Assembly: GCF_009734405.1 (NCBI RefSeq)
Contig: NZ_CP046453.1
Span: forward strand, 2,356,001-2,420,000
From: Corynebacterium comes
GTDB taxonomy: Bacteria; Actinomycetota; Actinomycetes; Mycobacteriales; Mycobacteriaceae
Reading direction: 5' to 3'
Length of the DNA: 64,000 nucleotides
Position numbers and translations under genes: made by a program. Shown here one piece after another: positions 54,248 to 61,903 of the stretch. The notes beneath the pieces are model-generated. The model saw only the letters and a list, made by a program, of their open reading frames with translations, had not been told where the DNA came from and ran no database searches. The stretch's first letter is position 1, and every line of letters begins with the position of its first letter.

Positions 54248-54273
54248 ATATTACACAGTTATTCCTGTGTTAA
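54248..54273 (-). promoter_or_regulatory. Palindrome over the hmp promoter
   Basis: ACACAG (54253-54258) and CTGTGT (54265-54270) flank a 6-base spacer; on the minus strand the arms extend to TTAACACAG and CTGTGTAAT. The -10 box TAATAT (54253-54248) is built into the right arm, with TTTAAC upstream as -35. A repressor here would block hmp; which one cannot be told from sequence. Confidence 0.55.
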
Positions 54274-54400
54274 ATAGGTCTTTTTGGGGCGCCCCTACCC
54301 CCGTTCACCAACTCTTCTTCTAGATATCACCATGGGGACACCTGCCCTCCTTAAGGTCCCATCAGTCTCAATTGTTAATTCTCAGACTCCGGAGGACACC

Positions 54401-56479
54401 ATGACCCTGAAGGGTCTCAATCTTTTCAGCAGCAAATTCACCTCTTCCCGCAGCTCCGTCACCTGCACCTACAAGTGCGGCAACGCCTGCTTCGGCGAGT
54501 GTGAGAACAAGTCGGACAACCCCTACTTCGGCGACATGATGTCCCGCCGCTCAGCGCTGAAGGCCGGCAGCCTCACCGTTCTCACAGTCGGTGGCGGCGC
54601 CGCAATGGCCTCCCTCGCCCCCGCCGCAGCAGCTGCCCCCTTCGGCTCTTCCGCAAACGCAGGTTCATCCTCCGGCAACCCCCTGCTCGACTCCGCCAGG
54701 GGCATGCAGTTCGCCCCGGTCGCCCCGAATCAGAAGGACCAGGTCGTCATTCCGGGCGGCTACCAGCAGTCCATCCTCATCGCCTGGGGTGACCCGGTCA
54801 TCGAGGGCGCCCCGGCCTTCGACGTCAACAAACAGACCCCCGAGGCGGCTGCCGGGCAGTTCGGCTTCAACAACGACTTCGCCGGCCTCCTCGATCACCC
54901 CACCGACCCCAACCGCATGGTCTACGTGGCCTCCCACGAGTACACCACCGAACCGCACATGCATCCGGGCTACGACCCCGCCAACCCGACCCGGGAGCAG
55001 GTGGAGATCGGCTGGGCAAACCACGGCATGACCGTCCTCGAGGTCTCCAAGTCCGGCCGCACCGGCGAGCTCAGGCGCGAGTTCGGCCCGCTCAACCGCC
55101 GCCTCACCGCCACCAGCGAGTTCCGCCTCACCGGACCGGCCGCCGGCTCCGACTTCGTCAAGACCTCCGCGGACAGCTCCGGCGAGATCGTCCTGGGCAC
55201 CCTGAACAACTGCGCCGGCGGCGTCACCCCGTGGGGCACCGTCCTCTCGGGCGAGGAGAACTTCGACCAGTACTTCGCCAACTCCGCCTCCGTCACCGAC
55301 GAGCGCACCCGCAAATCCCTGGACCGTCTGGGCATCCCGAAGGGTGGCTCAGGCCGCAGGTGGGAGCTTTTCGACGACCGCTTCGACGTCTCCAAGGAGC
55401 CGAACGAGGTCAACCGTTTCGGTTACATCGTCGAGCTCAACCCCTTCGACCCCAACTCCACCCCCGTCAAGCACACCGCCCTGGGCCGCTTCAAGCACGA
55501 GGCCGGCAACATCCACATCACCGACGACGGCACCGTGGTCTGCTACTCCGGCGATGACGCCCGCTTCGAGTACCTCTACAAGTTCGTCTCCTCCCGCAAG
55601 ATGATCGAGGGCGACCTCGACCACAACATGTCCATCCTGGATCACGGCACCCTGTATGTCGCTGTGATGGAGGGCAACTCCCCCACCGCCGAGATCGACG
55701 GCTCCGCGCAGCTCCCCGCCGACGGCGCCTTCGACGGCTCGGGCCACTGGGCGCCGCTGCTGACCGTGGACGAGGACGGCAACGCCACCTCCCGCATCGC
55801 CGGCTTCTCCGCCGAGGAGGTCGCCATCTTCACCCGGGAGGCCGCCGACGTCGTCGGTGCCACCAAGATGGACCGCCCCGAGGACGTCGAGGCGTCTCCG
55901 GTCACCGGCAAGGTCTACATGGCCCTGACCAACAACAAGTACCGCGGCGCAGCCGAGAAGTCCCTGGAAGGCGTCACCGAATACGCGCCGGTCAAGGAGA
56001 ACAAGAACGGCCTCGTCATGGAGATCGACGACGACCACGCCGGCGAGCGCTTCACGTGGAACCTCATCCTGGTCTGTGGTGATCCGGAGGAGGCTTACAC
56101 ATACTTCGGCGGCTTCGACAAGTCCAAGGTCTCCCCGATCTCCTGCCCGGACAACCTGGCTTTCGACGAGTACGGCAACCTGTGGATCTCCACCGACGGC
56201 AACGCCCTCGGCTCCAACGACGGTCTCTACGCCCTGACCGTCGAGGGCCCGAACCGAGGCGAGCTCAAGTGCTTCCTCACTGTCCCGAACGCGGCTGAGA
56301 CCTGTGGCCCGATCGTCGACAGGCAGCGCGTCCTCGTCAACGTCCAGCACCCGGGCGAGACCGACGATGCCTCCATCGAGAACCCCGCCTCCCACTGGCC
56401 GGACGGCGGCAACTCCATCCCGCGCCCGGCTGCGGTCGTGGTGTGGAAGGCCAACGGCGGCGAGATCGGCGTCAAGTAG
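54401..56479 (+). CDS. phoX: PhoX family secreted alkaline phosphatase
   Basis: A 692-residue exported phosphatase that frees phosphate from organic esters with Fe and Ca at the active site. A twin-arginine signal is visible as MMSRRSALKAGSLTVLTVGG, preceded by an unusually Cys-rich segment of about 45 residues (TCTYKCGNACFGEC) before the Tat motif. The mature protein has the PhoX features NNCAGGVTPWGTVLSGEEN, GYIVELNPFDPNS, RFKHEAGNI, MDRPEDVEASPVTGKVYMAL and PDNLAFDEYGNLWISTDGN. ATG 54401 follows GGAGGACACC. Probably a member of the phosphate-starvation regulon. Confidence 0.92.
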   Translation: MTLKGLNLFSSKFTSSRSSVTCTYKCGNACFGECENKSDNPYFGDMMSRRSALKAGSLTVLTVGGGAAMASLAPAAAAAPFGSSANAGSSSGNPLLDSARGMQFAPVAPNQKDQVVIPGGYQQSILIAWGDPVIEGAPAFDVNKQTPEAAAGQFGFNNDFAGLLDHPTDPNRMVYVASHEYTTEPHMHPGYDPANPTREQVEIGWANHGMTVLEVSKSGRTGELRREFGPLNRRLTATSEFRLTGPAAGSDFVKTSADSSGEIVLGTLNNCAGGVTPWGTVLSGEENFDQYFANSASVTDERTRKSLDRLGIPKGGSGRRWELFDDRFDVSKEPNEVNRFGYIVELNPFDPNSTPVKHTALGRFKHEAGNIHITDDGTVVCYSGDDARFEYLYKFVSSRKMIEGDLDHNMSILDHGTLYVAVMEGNSPTAEIDGSAQLPADGAFDGSGHWAPLLTVDEDGNATSRIAGFSAEEVAIFTREAADVVGATKMDRPEDVEASPVTGKVYMALTNNKYRGAAEKSLEGVTEYAPVKENKNGLVMEIDDDHAGERFTWNLILVCGDPEEAYTYFGGFDKSKVSPISCPDNLAFDEYGNLWISTDGNALGSNDGLYALTVEGPNRGELKCFLTVPNAAETCGPIVDRQRVLVNVQHPGETDDASIENPASHWPDGGNSIPRPAAVVVWKANGGEIGVK

Positions 56480-56576
56480 CGACACCTGAAAGCCCTGACA
56501 CCATTCCCGAACTTCCGGGTTTTCCCGGAGGAACACGGTGACCCGGGAGACCGGGGATGGCACAGGAAGTGGATCA

Positions 56577-56627
56577 ACAAAGACGAGCTCTCGTCCGATG
56601 TCACATCGTACGAGAGCTCGTCTTTGT
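56577..56627. repeat. 51-bp near-perfect palindrome between phoX and panC-like
   Basis: Outer arms of 18 bp (56577-56594 with 56610-56627: AAAGACGAGCTCTCGT and its complement), one C/T mismatch, then CGATGT and ACATCG around a single C at 56602. It lies 98 bp past phoX and 132 bp past the panC-like stop, tail to tail, so it may terminate both. The arms are longer than a normal terminator and the U-tracts are poor, so an operator or cruciform-forming element is possible. Confidence 0.7.
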
Positions 56628-56661
56628 GTTCTCCCAGGTCAGCGAGTTCAGGCGTCGAACG

Positions 56662-56674
56662 CGATGTCACATCG
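56662..56674. repeat. Second copy of the CGATGTCACATCG dyad
   Basis: The same 13-base dyad that forms the centre of the large palindrome (56596-56608) recurs here 66 bp away, with the neighbouring GGACGA also shared in inverted orientation. Possible paired protein-binding sites. Confidence 0.5.
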
Positions 56675-56709
56675 GACGAAGCCTCGCCTCATCCGACCGG
56701 GGCCAGCCC

Positions 56710-57516
56710 CTACCCCTCGATGTTGCGGAAGCCGATGCCCAGCGGCAGGCCGACGTTGTCGATGAGCCGCACCCCGCCGATGTTCGCCGAGACGAGCAGG
56801 CGGGCGTCGCCGATCTCAGGTGCGTCCCCGAGGTCCAGGCCGCGGACCTCCAGGTAGTCCGCGACCACGCCGACCGTGTCGAGGACGCTGCGGGCGACCT
56901 CGAGGACGGCCTCGGCCCCGTGCTCAGCGGCATAAGCCCCGGCGGTCAGGGCCGCGGACAGCGCCACGGTCTGCTCACGGGCGGATTCCGCGACGCCCGC
57001 GTTGCGCAGGGAGACGGCCAGACCGCCGGGCAGGCGGACGACGGGAACACCGTGGAGCTTCAACGGCAGGTGCAGATCGGTGATGGCGGCCTGCAGGGCG
57101 CGCATCTGTTCGTAGTCCTTCTCCCCGACGACCACGTCGGAGGGGCCGACAATGTTGATGAGGGTCAGCTCGAGGGTGAGCTGGCGGGCGACCTCGTCGA
57201 CGGGCTCGAGGTCCAGGTCGACGGGCTGGACCAGGGTCCGCAGGCCGCGGGGCCAGAGGGCGTTCTGGTCATAGCGGAAGACGGCGTCCACGCCCTCAGC
57301 AGCGAAATCTGCTGGCACGTCCTCGCCTGCCCAGGCGACGATGACCACCGCGCGCGGCAGCCGCCGGGCAGCTCGCACGAGCGCGATATGACCGGCGTGC
57401 AGGCCCACCCCCAGGGGAACGAGCACCACCGGTCGGCCGCTCCTGCGCATGGCGCGGGCCAGAACGGCGATCTGTTCGGCCTCGAATTCGATGGCCTGAC
57501 CTGGTGTGAAGCTCAC
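56710..57516 (-). CDS. PanC-like protein lacking pantoate-binding motifs
   Basis: 268 residues homologous to pantothenate synthetase, with VLVPLGVGLHAGHIALVRAA (a HIGH-like HAGH), VVGEKDYEQMRALQAAI, VPVVRLPGGLAVSLRNAGV and ARLLVSANIGGVRLIDNVGL. Compared with E. coli and mycobacterial PanC it lacks the FVNPxQF segment (a deletion of about 20 residues after VVIVA), has lost the RPxHFxGV motif, and shows PTMG changed to PLGV and SSRN to SLRN. These residues hold pantoate and ATP, so normal activity is unlikely. GTG 57516 overlaps the DUF2520 stop by 4 bases. Position equals Rv3602c of M. tuberculosis. Confidence 0.82.
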   Translation of the reverse strand: MSFTPGQAIEFEAEQIAVLARAMRRSGRPVVLVPLGVGLHAGHIALVRAARRLPRAVVIVAWAGEDVPADFAAEGVDAVFRYDQNALWPRGLRTLVQPVDLDLEPVDEVARQLTLELTLINIVGPSDVVVGEKDYEQMRALQAAITDLHLPLKLHGVPVVRLPGGLAVSLRNAGVAESAREQTVALSAALTAGAYAAEHGAEAVLEVARSVLDTVGVVADYLEVRGLDLGDAPEIGDARLLVSANIGGVRLIDNVGLPLGIGFRNIEG

Positions 57517-58217
57517 AGTTTCTCCTCTTGAATTGCCCAGAGCTCGACGTCCTGGTTGTGCTGGGTTTCGGCGACACGTCGGGAAGCCTGCCGGAAGGCG
57601 CGTGCCTGGCCGGGGTTGTCGATGGCCTCCCACTGCGCGCGCAACCCGGCGACGTCGGGAAGGTGACGAAGGGTGCCCAGCGTATCGGCGATGTCGCTGG
57701 CCTCCTGGGCGGTGCCCAGGACGTCGGACAGCAGACGCACCGCGTCCTGCCGGAGGGTGTGCACGACCCGGACGTACGTCACGGCGGCGCCGGCGCGGAG
57801 CCGCTCGGCGTCGGTGAAATGGAAGCCGCTGGCACCGATCTCGCCCACGAGGAGGTCGGAGATTGTGTCGCCGACCTCGTCGACCGTGGTCACGGCCCAC
57901 CGCTGCGGGCCCAGCTCGCCGAGCGCCATCACGACTGCGCCGGTGACCTCGAGCGGATCCATGATCTGCACGCCGTGGGACAGCGAGGTGTGCACGAAGA
58001 TCTGGCCTCGACGCGACCGTTCCGCGAGCTTCTCGACGGCCGCCTCCAGCAACGACTCCCGCACCTCCAGGATGACCATGTCGAGCTCTTCGAGGCTCGG
58101 CGGATCGGGGTCGTAGTCGAGGTAGTAGACGTCGTGTCCGACCTGTGCGAGCTGGTCAGGCAGGGTGGACAACCGAGTGTCGCCGTAGACGCCGACCCGC
58201 ATGCGGGGTGCCTGCAC
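57513..58217 (-). CDS. DUF2520/Rossmann-like protein, degenerate nucleotide loop
   Basis: 234 residues. The beta-strand start MRVGVYGDTRLSTLPDQLAQ occupies the place of a Rossmann GxGxxG loop but has none; VFVHTSLSHGVQIMDPLEV and an alpha-helical C-terminal domain with GASGFHFTDAERLRAGAAVT fit the DUF2520 family seen between folK/DUF3180 and panC in mycobacteria (Rv3603c, about 300 residues). It is shorter than that. GTG 58217 starts 2 bases after the upstream stop, with AGGAG nearby. Function unknown; dinucleotide binding is doubtful. Confidence 0.7.
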   Translation of the reverse strand: MQAPRMRVGVYGDTRLSTLPDQLAQVGHDVYYLDYDPDPPSLEELDMVILEVRESLLEAAVEKLAERSRRGQIFVHTSLSHGVQIMDPLEVTGAVVMALGELGPQRWAVTTVDEVGDTISDLLVGEIGASGFHFTDAERLRAGAAVTYVRVVHTLRQDAVRLLSDVLGTAQEASDIADTLGTLRHLPDVAGLRAQWEAIDNPGQARAFRQASRRVAETQHNQDVELWAIQEEKL

Positions 58218-58219
58218 CT

Positions 58220-59119
58220 CTACTCCTGGTCGTCCCGGGAGCGTGCCAGCAGCTCGGCGACGGAGACGCCCTCGGTCTTCTCGTCGCGCCGACGCCGACC
58301 CCGACGGTCCTCCTGCTCGGTGATGGTCTCCTGCTTGACCACCGGGGTGGTCTCCGGCTCGGCCGCCGGCTCCGGCTCGGCTGAGTGCTTCCTGCCACCA
58401 CCGGCCCAGCTCACTGCCTGGAAAGAACCGGTGTCGAAGACGCGGGTCTCATCCATCTCCTCGCGCCGGGCATTCTCCGCGATGAGGTCCGCCAACGGAT
58501 TGGCCTGCGGGCGGGTGGGCTGCTGGCCGAGTCGGCCGGTGACGGCATCCAGGGAGGGCGCGCCGGTGATGCGGCCGTCGACCTTCGGCGGCTCAGCGGG
58601 CTCGGGGATCTCGGACTCATCAGGCTCGTCGAACTCCGCCGGGTCGGAGAAGGTCACGCGCTCAAGTTCCATGATTCGCTGCGCCTCGGCGCGCAGAGCG
58701 GCGGGCTCGTACTCGAATTCGCGGCCGGCCAGTTCCTCCAGCTGAGCGCGGATGCCGGCGAGTTCCCGCTGGATGTCCTTGAGAACCTCCGTGTCCCGGG
58801 CGTGCTGCTGATCGCGCAGCTCCAGCGCGCGGGTATCCGCACGAGCCTCGCGCTCGGCGCTGGCGCGGGCGACCTCGACGTCGTGGAGCTCTGCGTGGTG
58901 GGAGAGTTCACGGCGGGCGGTGTCTGCCTCCCGACGGTAACGGAACACCAGGAAGAAGCCGAGGATCGCCGCCCACAGGGCCGCGAGCAGGGCGAGTTTG
59001 AGAGCACCGTCGCTGTCCGTGAACAGCATGACGATACTCGCGATAAAGGCGAGGACGACCAGCCCGACCAGCATTATCTGACCGCGATCCACACCACCTG
59101 ACGTCTGCTCCTCATTCAT
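58220..59119 (-). CDS. DUF6779 membrane/coiled-coil protein
   Basis: 299 residues. Two TM helices (IMLVGLVVLAFIASIVMLF, LKLALLAALWAAILGFFLVF) are followed by a long coiled coil (about residues 75-150, heptads rich in Glu, Arg and Ala) and a disordered acidic tail ending in RRGRRRRDEKTEG. Equivalent by position to Rv3604c. ATG 59119 has TAGAGT (59132-59127) 7 bases upstream, so this gene has its own leaderless promoter within the cluster. Function unknown. Confidence 0.78.
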   Translation of the reverse strand: MNEEQTSGGVDRGQIMLVGLVVLAFIASIVMLFTDSDGALKLALLAALWAAILGFFLVFRYRREADTARRELSHHAELHDVEVARASAEREARADTRALELRDQQHARDTEVLKDIQRELAGIRAQLEELAGREFEYEPAALRAEAQRIMELERVTFSDPAEFDEPDESEIPEPAEPPKVDGRITGAPSLDAVTGRLGQQPTRPQANPLADLIAENARREEMDETRVFDTGSFQAVSWAGGGRKHSAEPEPAAEPETTPVVKQETITEQEDRRGRRRRDEKTEGVSVAELLARSRDDQE

Positions 59120-59126
59120 GGGCTCT

Positions 59127-59132
59127 ACTCTA
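59127..59132 (-). promoter_or_regulatory. -10 box of the DUF6779 gene
   Basis: TAGAGT on the minus strand ends 7 bases before the ATG at 59119, an internal promoter of the fol/pan cluster. Confidence 0.5.
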
Positions 59133-59597
59133 ACCAACTGGTTCCCCTTCGGCGGGTGGCGGTGCCTCGCAGTGTCGTTCGAGATAGACACCGGCCGCGG
59201 AAAGGGCGATGCCACCCACGGCACTGGCGGCCACACCAGGCAGATCGTCGCCGGCTGCGGCGAGCTCACCGATCTGCGGGACTATGAAACTGCCGATGCC
59301 CAGGTACACGCCACCGACGATCGCCCCCGTCCACGCGGAGGCCTTGCCGATCACCAGGAACATCGCCGCCGTCAGGGGATTGAGCTGACTGCGGTCCTGG
59401 CCGATGCGGCCGCCCGCCATCTGATCACGGACCTTCCAGGCGAAGTAGACGCACACCGCCGCCATCACCCAGAGGAAGATGGACACGGTGACGGGAACCG
59501 TCATCATGGAACCGTAGAACCGCCAGGTGAGGATCGCCGCAACGGCAGCGGTGAAGCCCCCTGCGGCGACGAGCCCTACGATCGGTGTGCGCTGCAT
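59130..59597 (-). CDS. DUF3180 membrane protein
   Basis: 155 residues, four TM helices in two pairs (VGLVAAGGFTAAVAAILTW, VPVTVSIFLWVMAAVCVYFA, NPLTAAMFLVIGKASAWTGA, AASAVGGIALSAAGVYLE). The RxPLxxA-like DRSQLNPLTAAM and VIGKASA segments are typical of DUF3180, which follows folK in actinobacteria. The ATG at 59597 starts 2 bases after folK, with GGGGAG upstream. Function unknown. Confidence 0.85.
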   Translation of the reverse strand: MQRTPIVGLVAAGGFTAAVAAILTWRFYGSMMTVPVTVSIFLWVMAAVCVYFAWKVRDQMAGGRIGQDRSQLNPLTAAMFLVIGKASAWTGAIVGGVYLGIGSFIVPQIGELAAAGDDLPGVAASAVGGIALSAAGVYLERHCEAPPPAEGEPVG

Positions 59598-59599
59598 GC

Positions 59600-60085
59600 C
59601 TACAGTCTCCCCGCCTCGACGATTCCCGCCACCTCAGCCGGGTCCAGTCTGGCGATGAGCTCGACGACGGGGATCCCGCGCAGCGCGGCGGAAGGGTCCG
59701 CGGCCAGCCACGGCACGAGCACGAATGCCCGCTCGTGGGCGAAGGGGTGCGGGAGCGTGAGCACGGGATCATCGGAGATCAGCTCCGCCGGATCGATGAC
59801 GGTGACCACGTCGACGTCGAGGGTGCGCGGCCCCCAGTGACGTTCCCGGACGCGTTCAGCGGCATCCTCCAGCCGCTGACCGCGACGCAGCAGTTCCAGC
59901 GGGGTGGAGTCGACGTCGACGATGAGCACGGCGTTGAGGAACTCCCCCTGGTCGGTCACGCCCCACGGCGGGGTGGCGTACACCGGGGATGCCGCGACGA
60001 TCTCACCACGGAACTCTTCGGCGACCCCGCGCAGCAGAGTCCACCGGTCGGCCATGTTGGAGCCGATGGACAGGACAGCACGCAT
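59600..60085 (-). CDS. folK: 6-hydroxymethyl-7,8-dihydropterin pyrophosphokinase
   Basis: Transfers pyrophosphate from ATP to hydroxymethyl-dihydropterin in folate synthesis, 161 residues. SIGSNMADRW, SPVYATPPWGVTDQGEFLNA and WGPRTLDVDVVTV (with the metal-binding Asp pair) and LPHPFAHERAFVLVPW are HPPK signatures. Its ATG shares a base with the folB stop (TGATG). Confidence 0.96.
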   Translation of the reverse strand: MRAVLSIGSNMADRWTLLRGVAEEFRGEIVAASPVYATPPWGVTDQGEFLNAVLIVDVDSTPLELLRRGQRLEDAAERVRERHWGPRTLDVDVVTVIDPAELISDDPVLTLPHPFAHERAFVLVPWLAADPSAALRGIPVVELIARLDPAEVAGIVEAGRL

Positions 60086-60474
60086 CAGGCGTTCCTGAAC
60101 TGGGCCTGCGAACGGCGTGAACGACGCGCCACCACCGCCACATCGGCGAAGGTGTGCGGGATGGGTGCGTCAGGCTTGTGGATGGTCACCTCGACGGCGT
60201 GCAGCAGCCCGAACGTGGCCATCGCGTGGTCCGCGATCTCCACGGCGACCGTCTCGATGAGGTCGCGCGGTTCGCCCTGCACGACCGACACCGCGATCTC
60301 GGCGAGCTCACCGTAGTTGACGGTCAATGACAGATCATCGGTGGCCGCTGCCTCGGCGACGTCCAGCCAGCAGGTGACGTCCACGATGAAGGTCTGGCCG
60401 TCGCGCTTCTCCTCGGGGAAGACCCCGTGGTAGCCGAAGCATTCCAGACCCCGGAGTTCGATGCGGTCAGCCAC
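60085..60474 (-). CDS. folB: Dihydroneopterin aldolase
   Basis: 129 residues, the aldolase step to hydroxymethyl-dihydropterin. [20 protein letters not shown] with the catalytic region, [28 protein letters not shown] and the C-terminal [11 protein letters not shown] are standard. GTG 60474 overlaps the folP stop by 8 bases. Middle gene of folE-folP-folB-folK. Confidence 0.95.
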   Translation of the reverse strand: MADRIELRGLECFGYHGVFPEEKRDGQTFIVDVTCWLDVAEAAATDDLSLTVNYGELAEIAVSVVQGEPRDLIETVAVEIADHAMATFGLLHAVEVTIHKPDAPIPHTFADVAVVARRSRRSQAQFRNA

Positions 60475-61318
60475 GGGGGCCTCCCGAATTCCAGGCTGCT
60501 GCGACATCGACGGCGTCCCGGGACACCGGCACATTGTGCACGCGGACACCCCACGCACCCATCTGGGCGGAGATCGCCGTGACGGCGGCGGTGGCCGGGT
60601 CGGCGTCGGCGGGGACGCCGACCAGGCCACGGTCAGCACGCACAGAAGCGAGGAAACGCTTGCGGGAGGCTCCCACCAGCACGGGGAACTCACCGGCGAT
60701 GAAGGAGGGCAGCGCGTGGAGCAACGCCCAGTTGTCCTCCCTCGACTTGGCGAAGCCCAGCCCCGGATCCAGCACGATGTTCTCGCGCGATACGCCGGCA
60801 GCCAGGGCGTTGTCGACCAGGCGGCCGAGGCTCTCGTGGACGTCACGCACCACGTCGTCGCCATGATCTGCCCGACCGGCGGCGTCGCCGAACTGGACGG
60901 TGCGCCAGTGCATGAGGCACACGGGCAGGTCGGTGTCCGCCATGACGCGGTACATCTGCGGGTCTGCCAGGCCGCCGGAGACGTCGTTGATCATGGCGAC
61001 TCCCGCCTCCGCGGCGACCGCCGCGACGGAGGCACGCATGGTGTCCACGGAGGTGGGGATCCCCTCCTGGGTCAGTGCCCGGATGACGGGGGCGATGCGT
61101 TCGGCCTCGACCTCGGCGTCGACACGCGTGGCGCCGGGGCGGGTGGACTCACCGCCGACGTCGATCATGTCGGCGCCCTGTGCCACCAGCTCCCGTCCGT
61201 GGGCGATGGCTGCATCGATGTCCAGCCACTGCCCGCCGTCGGAGAAGGAGTCCTCCGTGACGTTGACGATGCCCATCACCAGACACCGGTCCGGCACCGT
61301 CAGATCGTTGACCCGCAT
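60467..61318 (-). CDS. folP: Dihydropteroate synthase
   Basis: Sulfonamide target, joining pterin pyrophosphate and p-aminobenzoate; 283 residues. [15 protein letters not shown] (usually TPDSFSDGG, here Glu for Pro), [31 protein letters not shown] and [10 protein letters not shown] are present. ATG 61318 is preceded by GGGGGAGAACAC; longer forms run into folE. Corynebacteria commonly keep a second folP elsewhere, so this one, in the fol cluster, is the probable synthase. Confidence 0.95.
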   Translation of the reverse strand: MRVNDLTVPDRCLVMGIVNVTEDSFSDGGQWLDIDAAIAHGRELVAQGADMIDVGGESTRPGATRVDAEVEAERIAPVIRALTQEGIPTSVDTMRASVAAVAAEAGVAMINDVSGGLADPQMYRVMADTDLPVCLMHWRTVQFGDAAGRADHGDDVVRDVHESLGRLVDNALAAGVSRENIVLDPGLGFAKSREDNWALLHALPSFIAGEFPVLVGASRKRFLASVRADRGLVGVPADADPATAAVTAISAQMGAWGVRVHNVPVSRDAVDVAAAWNSGGPRG

Positions 61319-61329
61319 GTGTTCTCCCC

Positions 61330-61902
61330 CTATCCCCGGATGAGGCTGAGGACCTCGGCGCGGGATGCGGCGTTGGTCTTGAAGCCGCCGCGCACCGCGG
61401 AGGTGGTCGTCGTGGCACCCGGCTTGCGGATACCGCGCATGGCCATGCACAGGTGCTCGCACTCGATGACCACGATGACGGCCTGCGCACCCAGCTTGTC
61501 CACCAGCGCGTCCGCGATCTGCGAGGTCAGACGCTCCTGGACCTGCGGACGCCTGGCGTACATGTCTGCCAGCCTCGCCAGCTTGGACAGGCCCGTGACG
61601 TGCCCCTCCTTGCCGGGGATGTAACCGATGTGGACCTTGCCGTAGAACGGCACCAGGTGGTGCTCGCAGGTGGAGTAGATGGGGATGTCGCGTACCAGCA
61701 CCAGCTCCTGGTGATCTTCCGCGAAGGTGCGCTCGAGCACCTCGGTGGGGTCAGAGTGCAACCCGGCGAAGACCTCCCGGTACGCCCGCGCCACACGGGC
61801 GGGGGTGTCCCGCAGCCCCTCACGTTCGGGGTTCTCGCCCACCGCGATGAGCAGCTCCCGCACGGCAGCCTCAGCCCGCTCCTGATCAAAGGGTCCGGTC
61901 AC
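61330..61902 (-). CDS. folE: GTP cyclohydrolase I
   Basis: First folate step, GTP to dihydroneopterin triphosphate, 190 residues. [20 protein letters not shown] and [19 protein letters not shown] carry the zinc cysteines and histidine; [20 protein letters not shown] and TSAVRGGF are also typical. GTG 61902 begins 1 base after the ftsH stop, with AAGGAGC as ribosome site, so it is the second gene of the ftsH operon. Confidence 0.96.
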   Translation of the reverse strand: MTGPFDQERAEAAVRELLIAVGENPEREGLRDTPARVARAYREVFAGLHSDPTEVLERTFAEDHQELVLVRDIPIYSTCEHHLVPFYGKVHIGYIPGKEGHVTGLSKLARLADMYARRPQVQERLTSQIADALVDKLGAQAVIVVIECEHLCMAMRGIRKPGATTTTSAVRGGFKTNAASRAEVLSLIRG

Positions 61903-61903
61903 T

